A DNA stretch of 64,000 bases from Oceanobacillus jordanicus (GCF_022095695.1 NZ_JAIFZM010000004.1:62001-126000); one strand, 5' to 3'. Positions 36,588-46,673 are shown, counted from the first letter of the stretch. The notes: generated by a model from the letters alone, not told the origin. Numbers and translations are program-made.

Positions 36588-36968
36588 ATGAATAGACATG
36601 CAGCAAGGGAGAAAGCATTTCAAATACTCTTCCAATTGGATATTAATGATAATGAACCGAAACAGGCTATCGCTGAGTTTCTTGAATCAGAGGAGAATGA
36701 TGCTTTTTTAACACTGCTCGTTGAAGGAGTAGCGTCACATAAAACGGAATTGGACAAGACCATTTCCGAAAATCTAGAGAACTGGAGTCTACAACGGATC
36801 GCTTCTGTTGAAAAGACAATTATACGAATTGCTGCATTTGAGATGAAGTATCTCGAAGACATTCCAGTTAATGTATCCATAAATGAAGCCGTAGAACTAG
36901 CTAATACTTACGGCGATGATAAATCTGGTAAGTTTATTAACGGTGTATTATCTAAAATAAATAAATAA
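36588..36968 (+). CDS. nusB: transcription antitermination factor NusB
   Basis: 126 residues, all-helical RNA-binding protein. The start [20 protein letters not shown] with the arginine-rich motif and the later [22 protein letters not shown] and [12 protein letters not shown] match NusB closely. With S10 (NusE) it binds boxA of rRNA leaders. It begins a gene series folD-xseA-xseB-ispA that is tightly spaced; ribosome site AAAGGAG. Confidence 0.97.
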   Translation: MNRHAAREKAFQILFQLDINDNEPKQAIAEFLESEENDAFLTLLVEGVASHKTELDKTISENLENWSLQRIASVEKTIIRIAAFEMKYLEDIPVNVSINEAVELANTYGDDKSGKFINGVLSKINK

Positions 36969-36982
36969 AGGGGAAGTAATCA

Positions 36983-37831
36983 ATGGCTGCAGAAATAATA
37001 AGCGGAAAAGACTTAGCACACGAATTGAGACTGGAAATGAATCAGAAGGTATCAGAGCTAAATGATCGTGGTATTTATCCCAAATTAAGCGTTATTTTGG
37101 TTGGTGACAATCCTGCTTCGAAAAGCTATGTCAACGGCAAAAAGAAAGCGTGTAAGGAGACAGGGATCCTTTCGGATGTAATCGAAATGGATAGTGACAC
37201 GACTGAGACACAATTGCTGCAGCAAATTGAAATACTTAATGAAGACCCATCCGTTCACGGTATTCTTGTACAATTACCACTTCCTAAACAAATCCGGGAA
37301 CAAAAGGTAATTGATACAATTTCCTATGAAAAAGATGTAGATGGTTTTCATCCCATCAATATTGGCCGGATGATGACTGGTGAGGATGCATTCTTGCCAT
37401 GCACCCCGTTCGGCATTATTACAATGCTTAAATCAAAAAACATTCCTATTGCTGGAAAGCATGCAGTTGTAGTAGGACGGAGTAATATTGTCGGAAAACC
37501 AGTAGGTCAATTGTTGTTAAATGAACATGCTACTGTTACATATTGCCATTCAAGAACATCCAATTTACAGCAATTGACGCAGCAAGCCGACATCCTTATT
37601 GCGGCAGTTGGCAAAGTAAATGCCATACGTGCAGAGCATATTAAGGAAGGAGCTGTCGTGATCGATGTAGGGATAAATCGATTGGAAGATGGATCCCTGA
37701 CAGGAGATGTAGATTTTGAAGCAGCAAAAGAAAAAGCATCTTACATTACACCTGTTCCCCGTGGGGTTGGTCCTATGACGATCACAATGTTGCTTGAAAA
37801 TACGATTAAAGCCGCAAAAGGACTGGCATAG
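36983..37831 (+). CDS. folD: methylene-THF dehydrogenase/cyclohydrolase FolD
   Basis: 282-residue bifunctional enzyme converting 5,10-methylene-THF to 10-formyl-THF with NADP. Signatures VGDNPASKSYVNGKKKAC (catalytic Lys in YVNGKKKA), GILVQLPLPKQI, VVGRSNIVGKPVGQLLL and PVPRGVGPMT. Length matches B. subtilis (283). It starts 15 bases after nusB and its stop is directly before xseA. Confidence 0.97.
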   Translation: MAAEIISGKDLAHELRLEMNQKVSELNDRGIYPKLSVILVGDNPASKSYVNGKKKACKETGILSDVIEMDSDTTETQLLQQIEILNEDPSVHGILVQLPLPKQIREQKVIDTISYEKDVDGFHPINIGRMMTGEDAFLPCTPFGIITMLKSKNIPIAGKHAVVVGRSNIVGKPVGQLLLNEHATVTYCHSRTSNLQQLTQQADILIAAVGKVNAIRAEHIKEGAVVIDVGINRLEDGSLTGDVDFEAAKEKASYITPVPRGVGPMTITMLLENTIKAAKGLA

Positions 37832-37833
37832 AA

Positions 37834-39186
37834 GTGAAAGACAAGTATTTAACAGTTACTGCATTAACTAGATATTTGAAGCGTAAAATGGATACAGATC
37901 CTCACTTAAGAAATGTATGGCTAAGAGGGGAGATTTCTAATTTCAAGCAGCATAGTCGTGGACATATGTACATGACTATTAAAGATGAGCAGGCAAGAAT
38001 GCAATCTGTCATGTTTGCTGGCAATAATCGGTCTTTAAAATTCAGGCCAGAAAATGGAATGAATGTGCTAATCAAAGGCGAAATAAGTGTCTATGAAGCC
38101 CACGGGCAATATCAGCTTTACATACAGGATATGGAACCAGATGGAATAGGGGCATTATATCTAGCCTATGAGCAGTTAAAAGAAAAGCTGAGCAAGCAAG
38201 GCTACTTTAACGCGGAATATAAAAAAACTCTTCCACTTTTCCCTGAACACATTGGTATTATAACATCACCAACAGGCGCAGCGGTTAGGGATATTATCAC
38301 CACAATTAAAAGAAGATATCCCATTGCCGCATTAACCGTTATACCAGTCTTGGTCCAAGGGCCTAATGCTGCTAAGTCAGTAGTGGAAGCAATAGATACT
38401 GCGAATAATCGACTCTCCCTTGATGTACTTATTGTAGGGAGGGGTGGTGGATCAATTGAAGAACTTTGGTGTTTTAACGAAGAAATAGTTGCAGAAGCTA
38501 TTTTTAAGTCAAAGACCCCTATTATATCGGCGGTTGGTCATGAAACTGACACAACGATTAGTGATTTTGTTGCCGATTTACGTGCTCCCACTCCAACTGC
38601 AGCAGGAGAAATTGCCGTACAATCTCAGGATGAATTGTTTGAAAGCATTAGGAAAAGTAGAAAAACGGTACAAAGAGAGCTAGAAAGACTACTAACGATT
38701 CACCAGAAACAGTTGAAGCAATTAAAACAGTCATATGCTTTCAGGTATCCTGAACAGCTTATTAAACAAAAGGAGCAAGCACTAGATACTGCAGTAGACT
38801 CTTTAACAAAAGGGCTATCCTACCAGGTTAGAACCTTGCAAGAGCGTTATCGGAATTTGCATAATCGCATTGCCCTCCAACATCCAAATGAAAAAATTAA
38901 CCGTGCAGGTGACCGTCTTATTGAGATGAAAAAACGGCAAAATGCTAATATGTCGCAAATATTGCAGAGAAAAACCACCGAGTGGAGTAGTCTAATTGAC
39001 AAATTGACCTTGCTTAACCCGTTAGAAACAATGAAAAGAGGATTCGCCCTTCCATACAGTTCAAAGGGTGAACTAATTAAGTCCGTTAAAGATGTTAAGA
39101 AAAAGGATTATATTGAAGTAACACTAGCAGATGGTAAATTAAACTGTCAGGTACAGGATATCGAGGAGGAGAGCAATGACAGATAA
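37834..39186 (+). CDS. xseA: exodeoxyribonuclease VII large subunit
   Basis: 450 residues from GTG 37834. N-terminal OB fold ([22 protein letters not shown], residues about 28-50), catalytic core [32 protein letters not shown] and [17 protein letters not shown], then a long coiled-coil region to about 390. With XseB it degrades single-stranded DNA from both ends. Starts two bases after folD and overlaps xseB by 11. Confidence 0.97.
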   Translation: MKDKYLTVTALTRYLKRKMDTDPHLRNVWLRGEISNFKQHSRGHMYMTIKDEQARMQSVMFAGNNRSLKFRPENGMNVLIKGEISVYEAHGQYQLYIQDMEPDGIGALYLAYEQLKEKLSKQGYFNAEYKKTLPLFPEHIGIITSPTGAAVRDIITTIKRRYPIAALTVIPVLVQGPNAAKSVVEAIDTANNRLSLDVLIVGRGGGSIEELWCFNEEIVAEAIFKSKTPIISAVGHETDTTISDFVADLRAPTPTAAGEIAVQSQDELFESIRKSRKTVQRELERLLTIHQKQLKQLKQSYAFRYPEQLIKQKEQALDTAVDSLTKGLSYQVRTLQERYRNLHNRIALQHPNEKINRAGDRLIEMKKRQNANMSQILQRKTTEWSSLIDKLTLLNPLETMKRGFALPYSSKGELIKSVKDVKKKDYIEVTLADGKLNCQVQDIEEESNDR

Positions 39187-39409
39187 ACAAGAACTTTCAT
39201 TTGAAGAGGCAATGAAGGAGTTGGAAAGCCTAGTTGAAAAATTAGAAGAGGGAGATGTCCCATTAGAAAGAGCCATCACCTATTATCAGGATGGAATGAA
39301 GCTTTCTAAACTTTGTAATGACAAATTAAAAAATGTGCAAGAAAAGATGACAACTATTATGAATGAGCAAGGAGATTTAGAACCTTTTCATGTAGAGGGG
39401 GAAGAGTGA
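39176..39409 (+). CDS. xseB: exodeoxyribonuclease VII small subunit
   Basis: 77 residues; the characteristic [28 protein letters not shown] signature region is complete. Forms the many-copy partner of XseA. Overlaps xseA upstream and ispA downstream (GTGA), so the three are coupled. Ribosome site GAGGAGAG. Confidence 0.96.
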   Translation: MTDKQELSFEEAMKELESLVEKLEEGDVPLERAITYYQDGMKLSKLCNDKLKNVQEKMTTIMNEQGDLEPFHVEGEE

Positions 39410-40293
39410 TTTTGACGGACTTAAGTGTATATATCGATCGTAATAAGGAACTGGTTCAAAAAGAATTAATAAACCAGCTTGATCAACTAACAATTCCTGA
39501 GGTACTTAAAGAATCAATGCTATATTCTGTGGAAGCTGGTGGGAAAAGACTTAGACCAATCCTACTATTAGCAAGCTACGAGGCTTATGCGGATAAACTT
39601 GAGAAGGCCTTGCCAACTGCTGTTGCCCTTGAAATGATTCATACCTACTCCCTTATCCACGATGATTTGCCAGCTATGGATAATGATGATTTTCGGAGAG
39701 GGAAACCTACGAACCATAAAGTCTTCAATGAAGCTACAGCAATTTTAGCTGGTGACGCTCTTCTAACATACAGTTTTGAAATTGTGGGAACTGATACAGG
39801 TCTCTCTGATGAACAAAGAATTCGCTTAGTCAGAATGCTTGCACAAGTAAGTGGTCCTACTGGGATGGTAGGTGGACAATTACTTGACATGGAAGCAGAA
39901 GATCGTGCGGTTTCTTTGGAAGAGTTAGAACGGATTCATACATTAAAGACAGGGGAATTGTTAAGGTTTGCTGTCTTTGCGGGCGCATATATTGCTGGTG
40001 CGAATGAAAAACAACTTGTAGCTTTAGAAAAATTCGCATATTATCTTGGTCTCATTTTCCAAGTGCAGGATGATATTCTTGATGTAACAGGAGATCAAGA
40101 GAAATTAGGGAAGCCTGTTGGAAGTGATGAAGAAAATCAAAAGAGTACTTATCCAAAATTACTAGGACTTGAAGGTGCTCAAAATAGAAAAGACTACTAT
40201 GTAATAGAAGCAAAAAAAGCATTGCAACTTGCTGGAGCTGAAGGCTCGACTCTTATGGAATTAACCGATTATTTTAGCAATCGTGATTATTAA
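39406..40293 (+). CDS. ispA: farnesyl diphosphate synthase
   Basis: 295 residues (GTG 39406; TTG 39412 is an alternative with better ribosome spacing). Makes farnesyl diphosphate from IPP and DMAPP/GPP. First Asp-rich motif [11 protein letters not shown] and second motif [12 protein letters not shown] are complete; GGKRLRPIL binds IPP. Product feeds undecaprenyl, heptaprenyl and other lipids. In most Bacillus dxs comes next; here OLE RNA and oapA follow. No terminator is visible between ispA and the RNA. Confidence 0.96.
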   Translation: MILTDLSVYIDRNKELVQKELINQLDQLTIPEVLKESMLYSVEAGGKRLRPILLLASYEAYADKLEKALPTAVALEMIHTYSLIHDDLPAMDNDDFRRGKPTNHKVFNEATAILAGDALLTYSFEIVGTDTGLSDEQRIRLVRMLAQVSGPTGMVGGQLLDMEAEDRAVSLEELERIHTLKTGELLRFAVFAGAYIAGANEKQLVALEKFAYYLGLIFQVQDDILDVTGDQEKLGKPVGSDEENQKSTYPKLLGLEGAQNRKDYYVIEAKKALQLAGAEGSTLMELTDYFSNRDY

Positions 40294-40383
40294 TTTCCTT
40301 TTATAATAAACCATACAGCAATATCGCTTCAGTATAAATCTTACTGGAAAACTGCTTAAATAAATGAAATACGTGCGAGTTTG

Positions 40384-40392
40384 TGCTATAAT
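40384..40392 (+). promoter_or_regulatory. extended -10 promoter before OLE RNA
   Basis: TG-C-TATAAT: a perfect -10 hexamer (40387-40392) with a TGn extension. The -35 area (ATGAAA near 40364) is poor, as is usual for extended -10 promoters. Predicted start near 40399, just before the terminal helix at 40403, so the RNA can be made independently of ispA. Confidence 0.65.
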
Positions 40393-40402
40393 ATTTTTAT
40401 AA

Positions 40403-41004
40403 AAGGAATGGTGCAGTATTCTAGTCAGTCTTCCGTTTCTGAAGGCGGGCCTAAAAATTCGCCAAAGGGCACATCGATGAAGTTCCTTGTGTAGGCTTGA
40501 GGCGCCCAGCCTTGGGTTTATGCTGGGAGTTAAGGTTTTTGGGCGATCCACAAAGGCATGTGGGCGTTGACCCGATTACCGCGGAGGCCCATCTCTGTAG
40601 TAGCGACTAAGCCTAGGAGCTATTATGGAATGGGGTATGAACCTGCACAATATGGTAAGGGACATCATATTTGCAGCGTAGCCTGCCTTGAGTGGTGTTT
40701 GAGGGGATTAGAGTCATAGGTAGCAACTCATATGGCCAATGGGTTGACTATTTTCATCTCTATGAAATCAGCACTGCAAAAGAGGCTAGGGGACGGTTAA
40801 AGGCTGCTGAGGAAATCTCCTAGACTGTTCGAAGACTTTTAAAAGGGATTATAGTGTGGACTAAGTGGTAATCCAGTCTAGCAATTGGTGACAATGCTAA
40901 GGTGATTTTAAAGGGGAACCGCCTACATGGCAACATGAGGTAATCATCTGGGAAAACCTACTGGACCTAAGCCACAGTTTTTACCTTTTAAATGACCATT
41001 CCTT
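40403..41004 (+). ncRNA. ole: OLE RNA (ornate, large, extremophilic)
   Basis: About 600 nt without a plausible gene, between ispA and a membrane protein gene of OapA type, the known place of OLE RNA. The ends form a perfect 10-bp helix: AAGGAATGGT (40403-40412) with ACCATTCCTT (40995-41004). Further internal pairing is visible, for example CTAGGGGA (40786-40793) with TCTCCTAG (40816-40823, one G-T). GC content is higher than in the flanks and many unpaired G/A-rich stretches recur. OLE RNA is membrane-associated, binds OapA and OapB, and affects tolerance of alcohol, cold and magnesium in B. halodurans (family knowledge). Class assigned from size, context and helix; no model was run. Confidence 0.9.
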
Positions 41005-41037
41005 ACTACATATTTTAACAATAAATCGAGGTATGAA

Positions 41038-41646
41038 ATGAATCCCAATATAAAGCGTTCTTTGAAGTTTAGCTTAACCATTGCCGTTATCACTTTTGTG
41101 CTAGCGGCTATTTTTTCAGTTATCTCTTCCTCTATCTTAGGGGGGGTAGTTTGGTTTGTAGGATTGTTCATTGTCCTATTAATTGTCCTCATCGGTATTT
41201 TATTTGATATGATGGGGATTGCTGCAACAGCAGCAGATGAAACACCTTTCCATGCCATGGCAGCAGAAAGGGTACCTGGAGCTAAGGAAGCAGTTATGAT
41301 CGTAAGAAATGCTGACAGATTCGCGAGCTTCTGTAATGACGTGATCGGAGATATCTCCGGAATTGTAAGTGGTACGGCAACAGCTATCGTTGTTTTACAG
41401 ATCGCCAACCTGTTTGGTAAAGGCGATGGTTCTACCCTGCAAATTATTCTTTCAGTTGTTTTAACAAGTATTGTAGCTGCATTAACTGTAGGTGGGAAAG
41501 CATTAGGGAAATATTTTGGGATTAATGCATCCACAAGAATCATTTTTTTTGCTGGGAAAGTAATATCCCTACTGGAAAATAAATTAAAAATCACTGTGTT
41601 TTCTACTACAAAAAATAAGACACGTAATAAAGGACAGACAAGATGA
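41038..41646 (+). CDS. oapA: OLE-associated protein OapA
   Basis: 202-residue integral membrane protein starting 34 bases after OLE RNA, ribosome site GAGGT. Membrane helices at about 10-30, 33-56, 105-125 and 133-152. The segment between helices 2 and 3 (FDMMGIAATAADETPFHAMA, NADRFASFCNDVIGD) is conserved-looking and contains a DxxxD motif at Asp101-Asp105, a feature described for OapA. The C-terminal tail is basic (TTKNKTRNKGQTR), suited to RNA contact. Its TGA overlaps the yqxC ATG, so the two are coupled. The protein resembles CBS-less HlyC/CorC DUF21 membrane domains in part; context makes OapA the best call. Confidence 0.88.
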   Translation: MNPNIKRSLKFSLTIAVITFVLAAIFSVISSSILGGVVWFVGLFIVLLIVLIGILFDMMGIAATAADETPFHAMAAERVPGAKEAVMIVRNADRFASFCNDVIGDISGIVSGTATAIVVLQIANLFGKGDGSTLQIILSVVLTSIVAALTVGGKALGKYFGINASTRIIFFAGKVISLLENKLKITVFSTTKNKTRNKGQTR

Positions 41647-42470
41647 CAAAAACAAGATTAGACATATTACTAGTTGAACGAAATTTAATTGAATCTAGAG
41701 AAAAGGCAAAGCGAGTCATAATGGCAGGATTGGTTTACTCGGAACAGGAACGCCTCGACAAACCTGGTATGAAAGTCGATAGTGCTATCCCCCTTACTGT
41801 AAAAGGTAAACTTATTCCGTATGTCGGAAGAGGTGGACTAAAGCTTGAAAAGGCCTTAAAATATTTTGATATATCAGTAAAAAATAAAATAATGGTGGAT
41901 GTAGGTTCTTCTACAGGTGGTTTCACTGATTGTGCTTTACAAAATGGGTTGAAGCGAAGCTATGCAATCGATGTTGGCTACAATCAACTTGACTGGAAGC
42001 TACGAAATGATAATCGTGTCGTTGTAATGGAACGAACAAATTTTAGATATGTCACCAAGGATATGCTTCAGGAAGGTACTCCTGATCTTGCTACAATCGA
42101 TGTTTCCTTTATCTCGCTAAGACTTATCTTACCTGTACTGCGACAATTGCTTGCAGAAAATAGTGATGTAATTGCGTTAATTAAACCGCAATTCGAAGCG
42201 GGAAGAGAACAAGTGGGGAAAAAGGGAATTGTTCGTGACAAGAAAGTTCATAAACAGGTATTAAAGGATATTATTCATTTTGCAACAGAGGAAGAGTATG
42301 AATTAATTGATCTTACATATTCTCCTATTACCGGTGGAGATGGGAATATAGAATTTCTTGCGCACTTTGGCTGGCGAAAAGAAAAGGAAGGAATTCCTGA
42401 GTCTAATGTCGAAATAGAAGAGATAGTAGAGCATGCACACCATGAGTTCCATACATCACAAGAAAAATAA
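41643..42470 (+). CDS. yqxC: TlyA-family rRNA 2'-O-methyltransferase
   Basis: 275 residues. An S4 RNA-binding domain (about 3-65: RLDILLVERNLIESREKAKRV) is followed by a Rossmann methyltransferase domain with SAM motif VDVGSSTGGFTDCAL and LIKPQFEAGREQVGKKGIV. TlyA proteins 2'-O-methylate 16S and/or 23S rRNA and relate to hemolysin-like annotations. In B. subtilis it follows dxs; here it overlaps oapA by four bases. The tail after about 255 is variable and histidine-rich (EHAHHEFH). Confidence 0.93.
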   Translation: MTKTRLDILLVERNLIESREKAKRVIMAGLVYSEQERLDKPGMKVDSAIPLTVKGKLIPYVGRGGLKLEKALKYFDISVKNKIMVDVGSSTGGFTDCALQNGLKRSYAIDVGYNQLDWKLRNDNRVVVMERTNFRYVTKDMLQEGTPDLATIDVSFISLRLILPVLRQLLAENSDVIALIKPQFEAGREQVGKKGIVRDKKVHKQVLKDIIHFATEEEYELIDLTYSPITGGDGNIEFLAHFGWRKEKEGIPESNVEIEEIVEHAHHEFHTSQEK

Positions 42471-42502
42471 CGGGCTACCGATGTAGGCCGTTTGTGTTTA
42501 TC

Positions 42503-42655
42503 CCGGAGCAAGCGTCCGTAAAACTCCCACTTCGAAACATGAAGTGAAACCGTTAGTTTTTAGTGGGAGTAAACGGCCGCTAACACCCCGATTCGTTCAA
42601 CTAACAATCAGTGGGAGATGAACAAAAACCTCCACTGATTGAAGTTTCACTTTAT
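42503..42655. repeat. palindromic repeats between yqxC and argR
   Basis: A nested set of inverted repeats. AGCGTCCGT...ACGGCCGCT and ACTCCCACTT...TAGTGGGAGT enclose a central hairpin CACTTC GAAACAT GAAGTG. A second unit, ATCAGTGGGAG...CCTCCACTGAT (about 42607-42638), follows. The GTGGGAG/CTCCCAC core recurs, so the two units may be related copies. No gene. Likely an interspersed intergenic element; it may also end yqxC transcription. Confidence 0.65.
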
Positions 42656-42675
42656 AGAAAATGAAGAGGTGTTAT

Positions 42676-43125
42676 ATGAGTAAAATACAGCGTCATATTA
42701 AAATACGTGAGTTAATAACAGAAAATGAAATCGAAACACAGGATGACCTGGTTGATCGGCTAAAGAGATTAGACTATAAAGTCACCCAAGCAACGGTTTC
42801 ACGTGATATAAAAGAACTCCATCTAGTAAAGGTTCCTGCATCCAACGGAAAATATAAGTACAGTCTTCCTGCAGATCAACGATTTAACCCACTAGACAAG
42901 CTAAAAAGGCTCGTCATGGATGCTTTTGTGAAAATAGAACATGCGAGTCATCTGATTATCCTTAAAACACTACCAGGAAATGCACAAGCAGTTGGCGCAT
43001 TAATTGATAATCTAGATTGGGAAGAAATTATGGGAACAATCTGTGGTGATGATACATGCCTAATTATTTGCAGAACAGAGGAGAACGCAGCACTAATTAA
43101 AGAACGATTTTTAACGATGCTCTAA
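42676..43125 (+). CDS. argR: arginine repressor ArgR/AhrC
   Basis: 149 residues, the exact length of B. subtilis AhrC. Winged helix domain ([24 protein letters not shown], then [18 protein letters not shown]) and C-terminal arginine-binding hexamer domain with [14 protein letters not shown]. Represses arginine synthesis and activates arginine breakdown. ATG 42676 follows AGGTG; the in-frame ATG at 42661 overlaps that site. Beside recN as in B. subtilis. Confidence 0.97.
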   Translation: MSKIQRHIKIRELITENEIETQDDLVDRLKRLDYKVTQATVSRDIKELHLVKVPASNGKYKYSLPADQRFNPLDKLKRLVMDAFVKIEHASHLIILKTLPGNAQAVGALIDNLDWEEIMGTICGDDTCLIICRTEENAALIKERFLTML

Positions 43126-43158
43126 TGATTTTTTCTAAAATGGAGATGAATGTTATAT

Positions 43159-44877
43159 ATGTTAACAGAATTATCTATTCGGGATTTTGCAATTATTGAT
43201 CAAATATCCATAACATTTAATGAGGGGTTAACTGTGCTGACAGGAGAAACTGGTGCTGGTAAGTCTATTATAATTGATGCAGTTCAATTATTAGCAGGTG
43301 GCAGAGGATCTGTTGAATTTGTTCGCCATGGAGCCAAAAAAGCTGAGATCGAAGGTTTGTTTACTCTAGATCGAAAAGAGCACCCCATTTATAAAGTGGG
43401 CAGGGATTTTGGTATTGAGATATCTGATGAACAAGTCGTTCTTCAACGGACCATAACCTCGAACGGTAAAAGTATATGTCGGGTCAATAGCAAGCTTGTG
43501 ACTTTAGGGATTCTGCGTGAATTTGGCAAAACATTAATCGATATTCACAGTCAGCATGAAACACAGTCTTTAATGGACCCTGAAAGCCACTTAGAATTGC
43601 TTGATCTTTATGATCCGGAAGCAATGAAACCTACAAAGAAAGAATACAGCTACCTTTATGAACGTCTTAGTAGTCTAAAGACAAGGTATAAAGAACTAAG
43701 TGAAAATGAACAAGAAATGGCCCACCGTTTAGATTTACTGGAGTTCCAGCTCCAAGAGCTAGAACAAGCAAACTTGGAACCAAATGAAGATACGACGCTT
43801 GAAGAAGAACGAATGTCTTTAGCTAACTTCGAAAAAATTTATACCGCTTTGCAAGATGCTTACAATGCTTTATATGGAGAACAAAAAGGACTTGAATGGG
43901 TGAACAGTGCCCGTACGGCGTTAGATGTAAGCAGTAATTTTGATTCGTTTATTAGTGATAAAGCGGAGGAAATTTCCAATCATTATTATGCCCTGGAGGA
44001 ATTAACCTATTCTTTGAGGAACTATAGTGAATCACAACAATATAATCCGGAAAGGCTAAATGAAGTAGAGTCCAGATTAAATGAAATCAACAGATTAAAG
44101 AAGAAATACGGACCTACTGTTAATGATATTCTTCATTATATGGCGAAGATAGAAGAAGAAATTGAAGAGATAACCAATAAAGATTCCCACCTTGCTAAAC
44201 TTTCTGAACAAATAGAGGACGTTAGGAAGGATGCATTTCTTGAGGCCAAACAGTTGCATGATATACGAGTAAAAAATGCGAATGCATTAATGGAAGAGAT
44301 TAAGAACGAGTTAAAAGATCTTTATTTAGAGAAGTCGACTTTTTCAATATCATTCCAACAAATGAATCAAGATGAAGCGGGACTCGATGAGCAAAAGCAA
44401 AAGTTGCATAAGAATGGCTTTGATAGAGTGCGCTTTTTAATTTCTACAAATGCAGGCGAGCCGTTGAAAGATCTTCATAAAGTAGCATCAGGTGGTGAAT
44501 TATCACGGATTATGCTGGCGCTGAAAAAAATCTTTGCCAAGCATCAGGGTGTAACTAGCGTTATATTTGATGAAGTCGATACTGGAGTAAGTGGACGTGT
44601 AGCTCAATCTATTGCGGAGAAGATTTATCAAATATCAAGTAGTTCTCAGGTGTTATGTATTACTCACTTGCCACAGGTAGCAGCCATGGCTGATACCCAT
44701 AAACTCATTGAAAAAGCTGAGAGTAACAACCGTACTGCTACAAAAGTTGAAGAATTGACGACTGATCAACAAGTGGTGGAATTGAGTAGGATGATTACTG
44801 GCACGAAGCTTACTGAAACTGCCAAGGATCATGCAAAGGAATTACTTGACATGGCTCTTACATTTAAATCCAAATAA
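43159..44877 (+). CDS. recN: DNA repair protein RecN
   Basis: 572-residue SMC-like ATPase of double-strand break repair. Walker A GETGAGKS at about residues 31-38, long coiled coil (about 160-390), signature ASGGELSRIMLALK, Walker B VIFDEVDTGVSG and the His-loop LCITHLPQVAA. ATG 43159 aligns with the B. subtilis start (MLAELSI); ATG 43150 is three codons upstream. Follows argR by 33 bases. Confidence 0.97.
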   Translation: MLTELSIRDFAIIDQISITFNEGLTVLTGETGAGKSIIIDAVQLLAGGRGSVEFVRHGAKKAEIEGLFTLDRKEHPIYKVGRDFGIEISDEQVVLQRTITSNGKSICRVNSKLVTLGILREFGKTLIDIHSQHETQSLMDPESHLELLDLYDPEAMKPTKKEYSYLYERLSSLKTRYKELSENEQEMAHRLDLLEFQLQELEQANLEPNEDTTLEEERMSLANFEKIYTALQDAYNALYGEQKGLEWVNSARTALDVSSNFDSFISDKAEEISNHYYALEELTYSLRNYSESQQYNPERLNEVESRLNEINRLKKKYGPTVNDILHYMAKIEEEIEEITNKDSHLAKLSEQIEDVRKDAFLEAKQLHDIRVKNANALMEEIKNELKDLYLEKSTFSISFQQMNQDEAGLDEQKQKLHKNGFDRVRFLISTNAGEPLKDLHKVASGGELSRIMLALKKIFAKHQGVTSVIFDEVDTGVSGRVAQSIAEKIYQISSSSQVLCITHLPQVAAMADTHKLIEKAESNNRTATKVEELTTDQQVVELSRMITGTKLTETAKDHAKELLDMALTFKSK

Positions 44878-44895
44878 AAAGGATATTTTTTCTTA

Positions 44896-44931
44896 AAAAG
44901 TCAGATGCTATAATAACTGGCTTTTTTATTT
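44896..44931 (+). terminator. terminator after recN
   Basis: AAAAAGTCAG pairs with CTGGCTTTTT (one G-T), 13-base loop, T6. The remaining 235 bases to spoIVB contain no gene that I can support. Confidence 0.8.
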
Positions 44932-45166
44932 TGCTTTAATTAAGCCTTCGGAACTACTGCGGTTTGATACATATGCAAATTTCTTCCAACCTGTTGTGAA
45001 TACATACGAGAAAAGCTCCTTTATAAAAGGTTATACCAAAATTAACGGTGATAAAAAAGGAAATGTTACACATCTTGCTTAGGTTTCACCAGTTTAAAAC
45101 AGGTCTTGTTCGGTCAAATTAGAAGTACAGAAATAAATAAGTTGGTATGGGTTAGGAACGAGGAGA

Positions 45167-46471
45167 GTGAATGGAAACTTGAAACCACAAGAAAATAAAA
45201 TACGACTATGGGTTGGCTCGATATTGTTTGCTTTCGTATTATCCATACCCTTTATATCCCCTGTAAAGCAGTACCTATCCATTCCAGATGAAATTGTTAC
45301 TTTTCATAACGAGTCACCGATTGAACTGCCAAATTTAGGAGAAAAATCGCACATTGCCTCAAGCAGTCAAGCTGTACAGGCTGTAGATAGTTCTGTTTTT
45401 GAAACGAAGGATTCTGGAAATAGTCAACTTATGTATGAAGTTGCAGGCTTGCCAATAAAAAAAGTTGATGTATCTGTCTTAGATGATATGAAAGTAATTC
45501 CAGGAGGGCAATCCATTGGGGTACAACTACACACACAAGGTGTATTGGTTGTTGGGCATCACTTGGTAAATGTTGCAGATAAGTCGCTATCTCCAGGTGA
45601 AGAAGCAAAAATTAAGGTTGGCGATATTTTGTTGGAGATTGATGGTAAACCGATCAAAGAAATGAAGGAAGTAAGACCATTTGTAGAAAAAGCTGGTCAA
45701 CAAAATAAGTCATTGGATGTAAAAATAAAAAGGGGCAAGGAAATAATTGATACGAAACTGACTCCGGTGTTAGACGATAAGGAAGAAGATTATAAAATTG
45801 GTCTATATATCAGGGACTCGGCAGCCGGAATTGGTACGATGACGTTTTATGAACCCAAATCGAAGAAATACGGTGCTTTAGGGCATGTTATATCAGATAT
45901 GGATACGAAAAAACCTATTGAGATACACGACGGTACCATTGTGAAATCGACTGTTACGGCCATAGAAAAAGGAAATAATGGCGTCCCCGGGGAAAAACAA
46001 GCAAGGTTTTCTGTGAAGGAAAACCAAATTGGATCCATCACAAAAAATACACCGTTTGGCATATTTGGTAAGTTGGAAGAGACCATTAAAAATGGCAAAA
46101 ATGACAAACCTTTGCCAGTAGCTTTATCCCATGAAGTAAAAGAAGGACCAGCAAAGATACTAACCGTACTTGAGGATGAAAAAGTGGAGGAATTTGATAT
46201 TGAGGTAGTAAGCTCTGTTCCTCAAAAATTCCCGGCAACAAAAGGAATGGTCATTCAGGTTACAGATAAGGAGCTCCTGAAAAAGACAGGAGGGATTGTT
46301 CAGGGCATGAGTGGTAGTCCTATCATACAAGATGGTAAGATAATTGGGGCCGTGACACACGTTTTTGTCAATGATCCTACATCAGGATATGGGGTTCATA
46401 TTGAATGGATGCTTCAAGATGCTGGGGTTAATATATATAAGCAAACAAGAGAAGAGCAAAAAGCGGGTTAA
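45167..46471 (+). CDS. spoIVB: SpoIVB serine peptidase
   Basis: 434 residues. A membrane anchor (about 14-32), a PDZ domain (about 115-190; [16 protein letters not shown]) and an SA-clan peptidase domain. Catalytic His240 in [11 protein letters not shown] and Ser382 in GMSGSP are each four residues beyond the B. subtilis positions. Made in the forespore, it crosses the inner membrane and cleaves SpoIVFA to start pro-sigma-K processing. GTG 45167 is chosen with moderate certainty; TTG 45179 is an alternative. Precedes spo0A as in B. subtilis. Confidence 0.96.
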   Translation: MNGNLKPQENKIRLWVGSILFAFVLSIPFISPVKQYLSIPDEIVTFHNESPIELPNLGEKSHIASSSQAVQAVDSSVFETKDSGNSQLMYEVAGLPIKKVDVSVLDDMKVIPGGQSIGVQLHTQGVLVVGHHLVNVADKSLSPGEEAKIKVGDILLEIDGKPIKEMKEVRPFVEKAGQQNKSLDVKIKRGKEIIDTKLTPVLDDKEEDYKIGLYIRDSAAGIGTMTFYEPKSKKYGALGHVISDMDTKKPIEIHDGTIVKSTVTAIEKGNNGVPGEKQARFSVKENQIGSITKNTPFGIFGKLEETIKNGKNDKPLPVALSHEVKEGPAKILTVLEDEKVEEFDIEVVSSVPQKFPATKGMVIQVTDKELLKKTGGIVQGMSGSPIIQDGKIIGAVTHVFVNDPTSGYGVHIEWMLQDAGVNIYKQTREEQKAG

Positions 46472-46475
46472 AGTA

Positions 46476-46516
46476 GTGACTTGTATGGATATTTTCCATC
46501 CAAGTCACTTTTTTTG
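46476..46516 (+). terminator. terminator after spoIVB
   Basis: GTGACTTG-ATGGA with TCCAT-CAAGTCAC around TATTT, one bulge on each side, then T7. Confidence 0.9.
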
Positions 46517-46570
46517 TAATTAACAGAAAACAAAACGCCAAATTATGTTATACTTACAATGTAAATATTT

Positions 46571-46578
46571 TTCGACAA
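46571..46578 (-). promoter_or_regulatory. 0A box upstream of spo0A
   Basis: TTCGACAA on the plus strand is TTGTCGAA on the minus strand, the perfect Spo0A-P box. It lies about 170 bases before the spo0A start and about 100 before the sigma-H promoter; the same arrangement permits autoregulation in B. subtilis. Confidence 0.7.
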
Positions 46579-46673
46579 ATCATGTATATATTTATCGAAT
46601 CATAGCGTAACTCGTAGTAAAACGGTGATATTTTTAGTATCTGCAGAAAAAGCCAAAGTTTTTTAAATAAATA

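Noticed and set aside
40261-40551. Minus-strand frame of 96 codons across the ispA end and the OLE 5' region
   Set aside because: No ribosome site, arginine-rich composition, and it overlaps the structured RNA.
40944-41594. Long minus-strand frame of 216 codons opposite oapA
   Set aside because: It mirrors a hydrophobic gene; the plus-strand protein has ribosome site, membrane topology and context. The reverse frame has low-complexity I/P/T-rich sequence.
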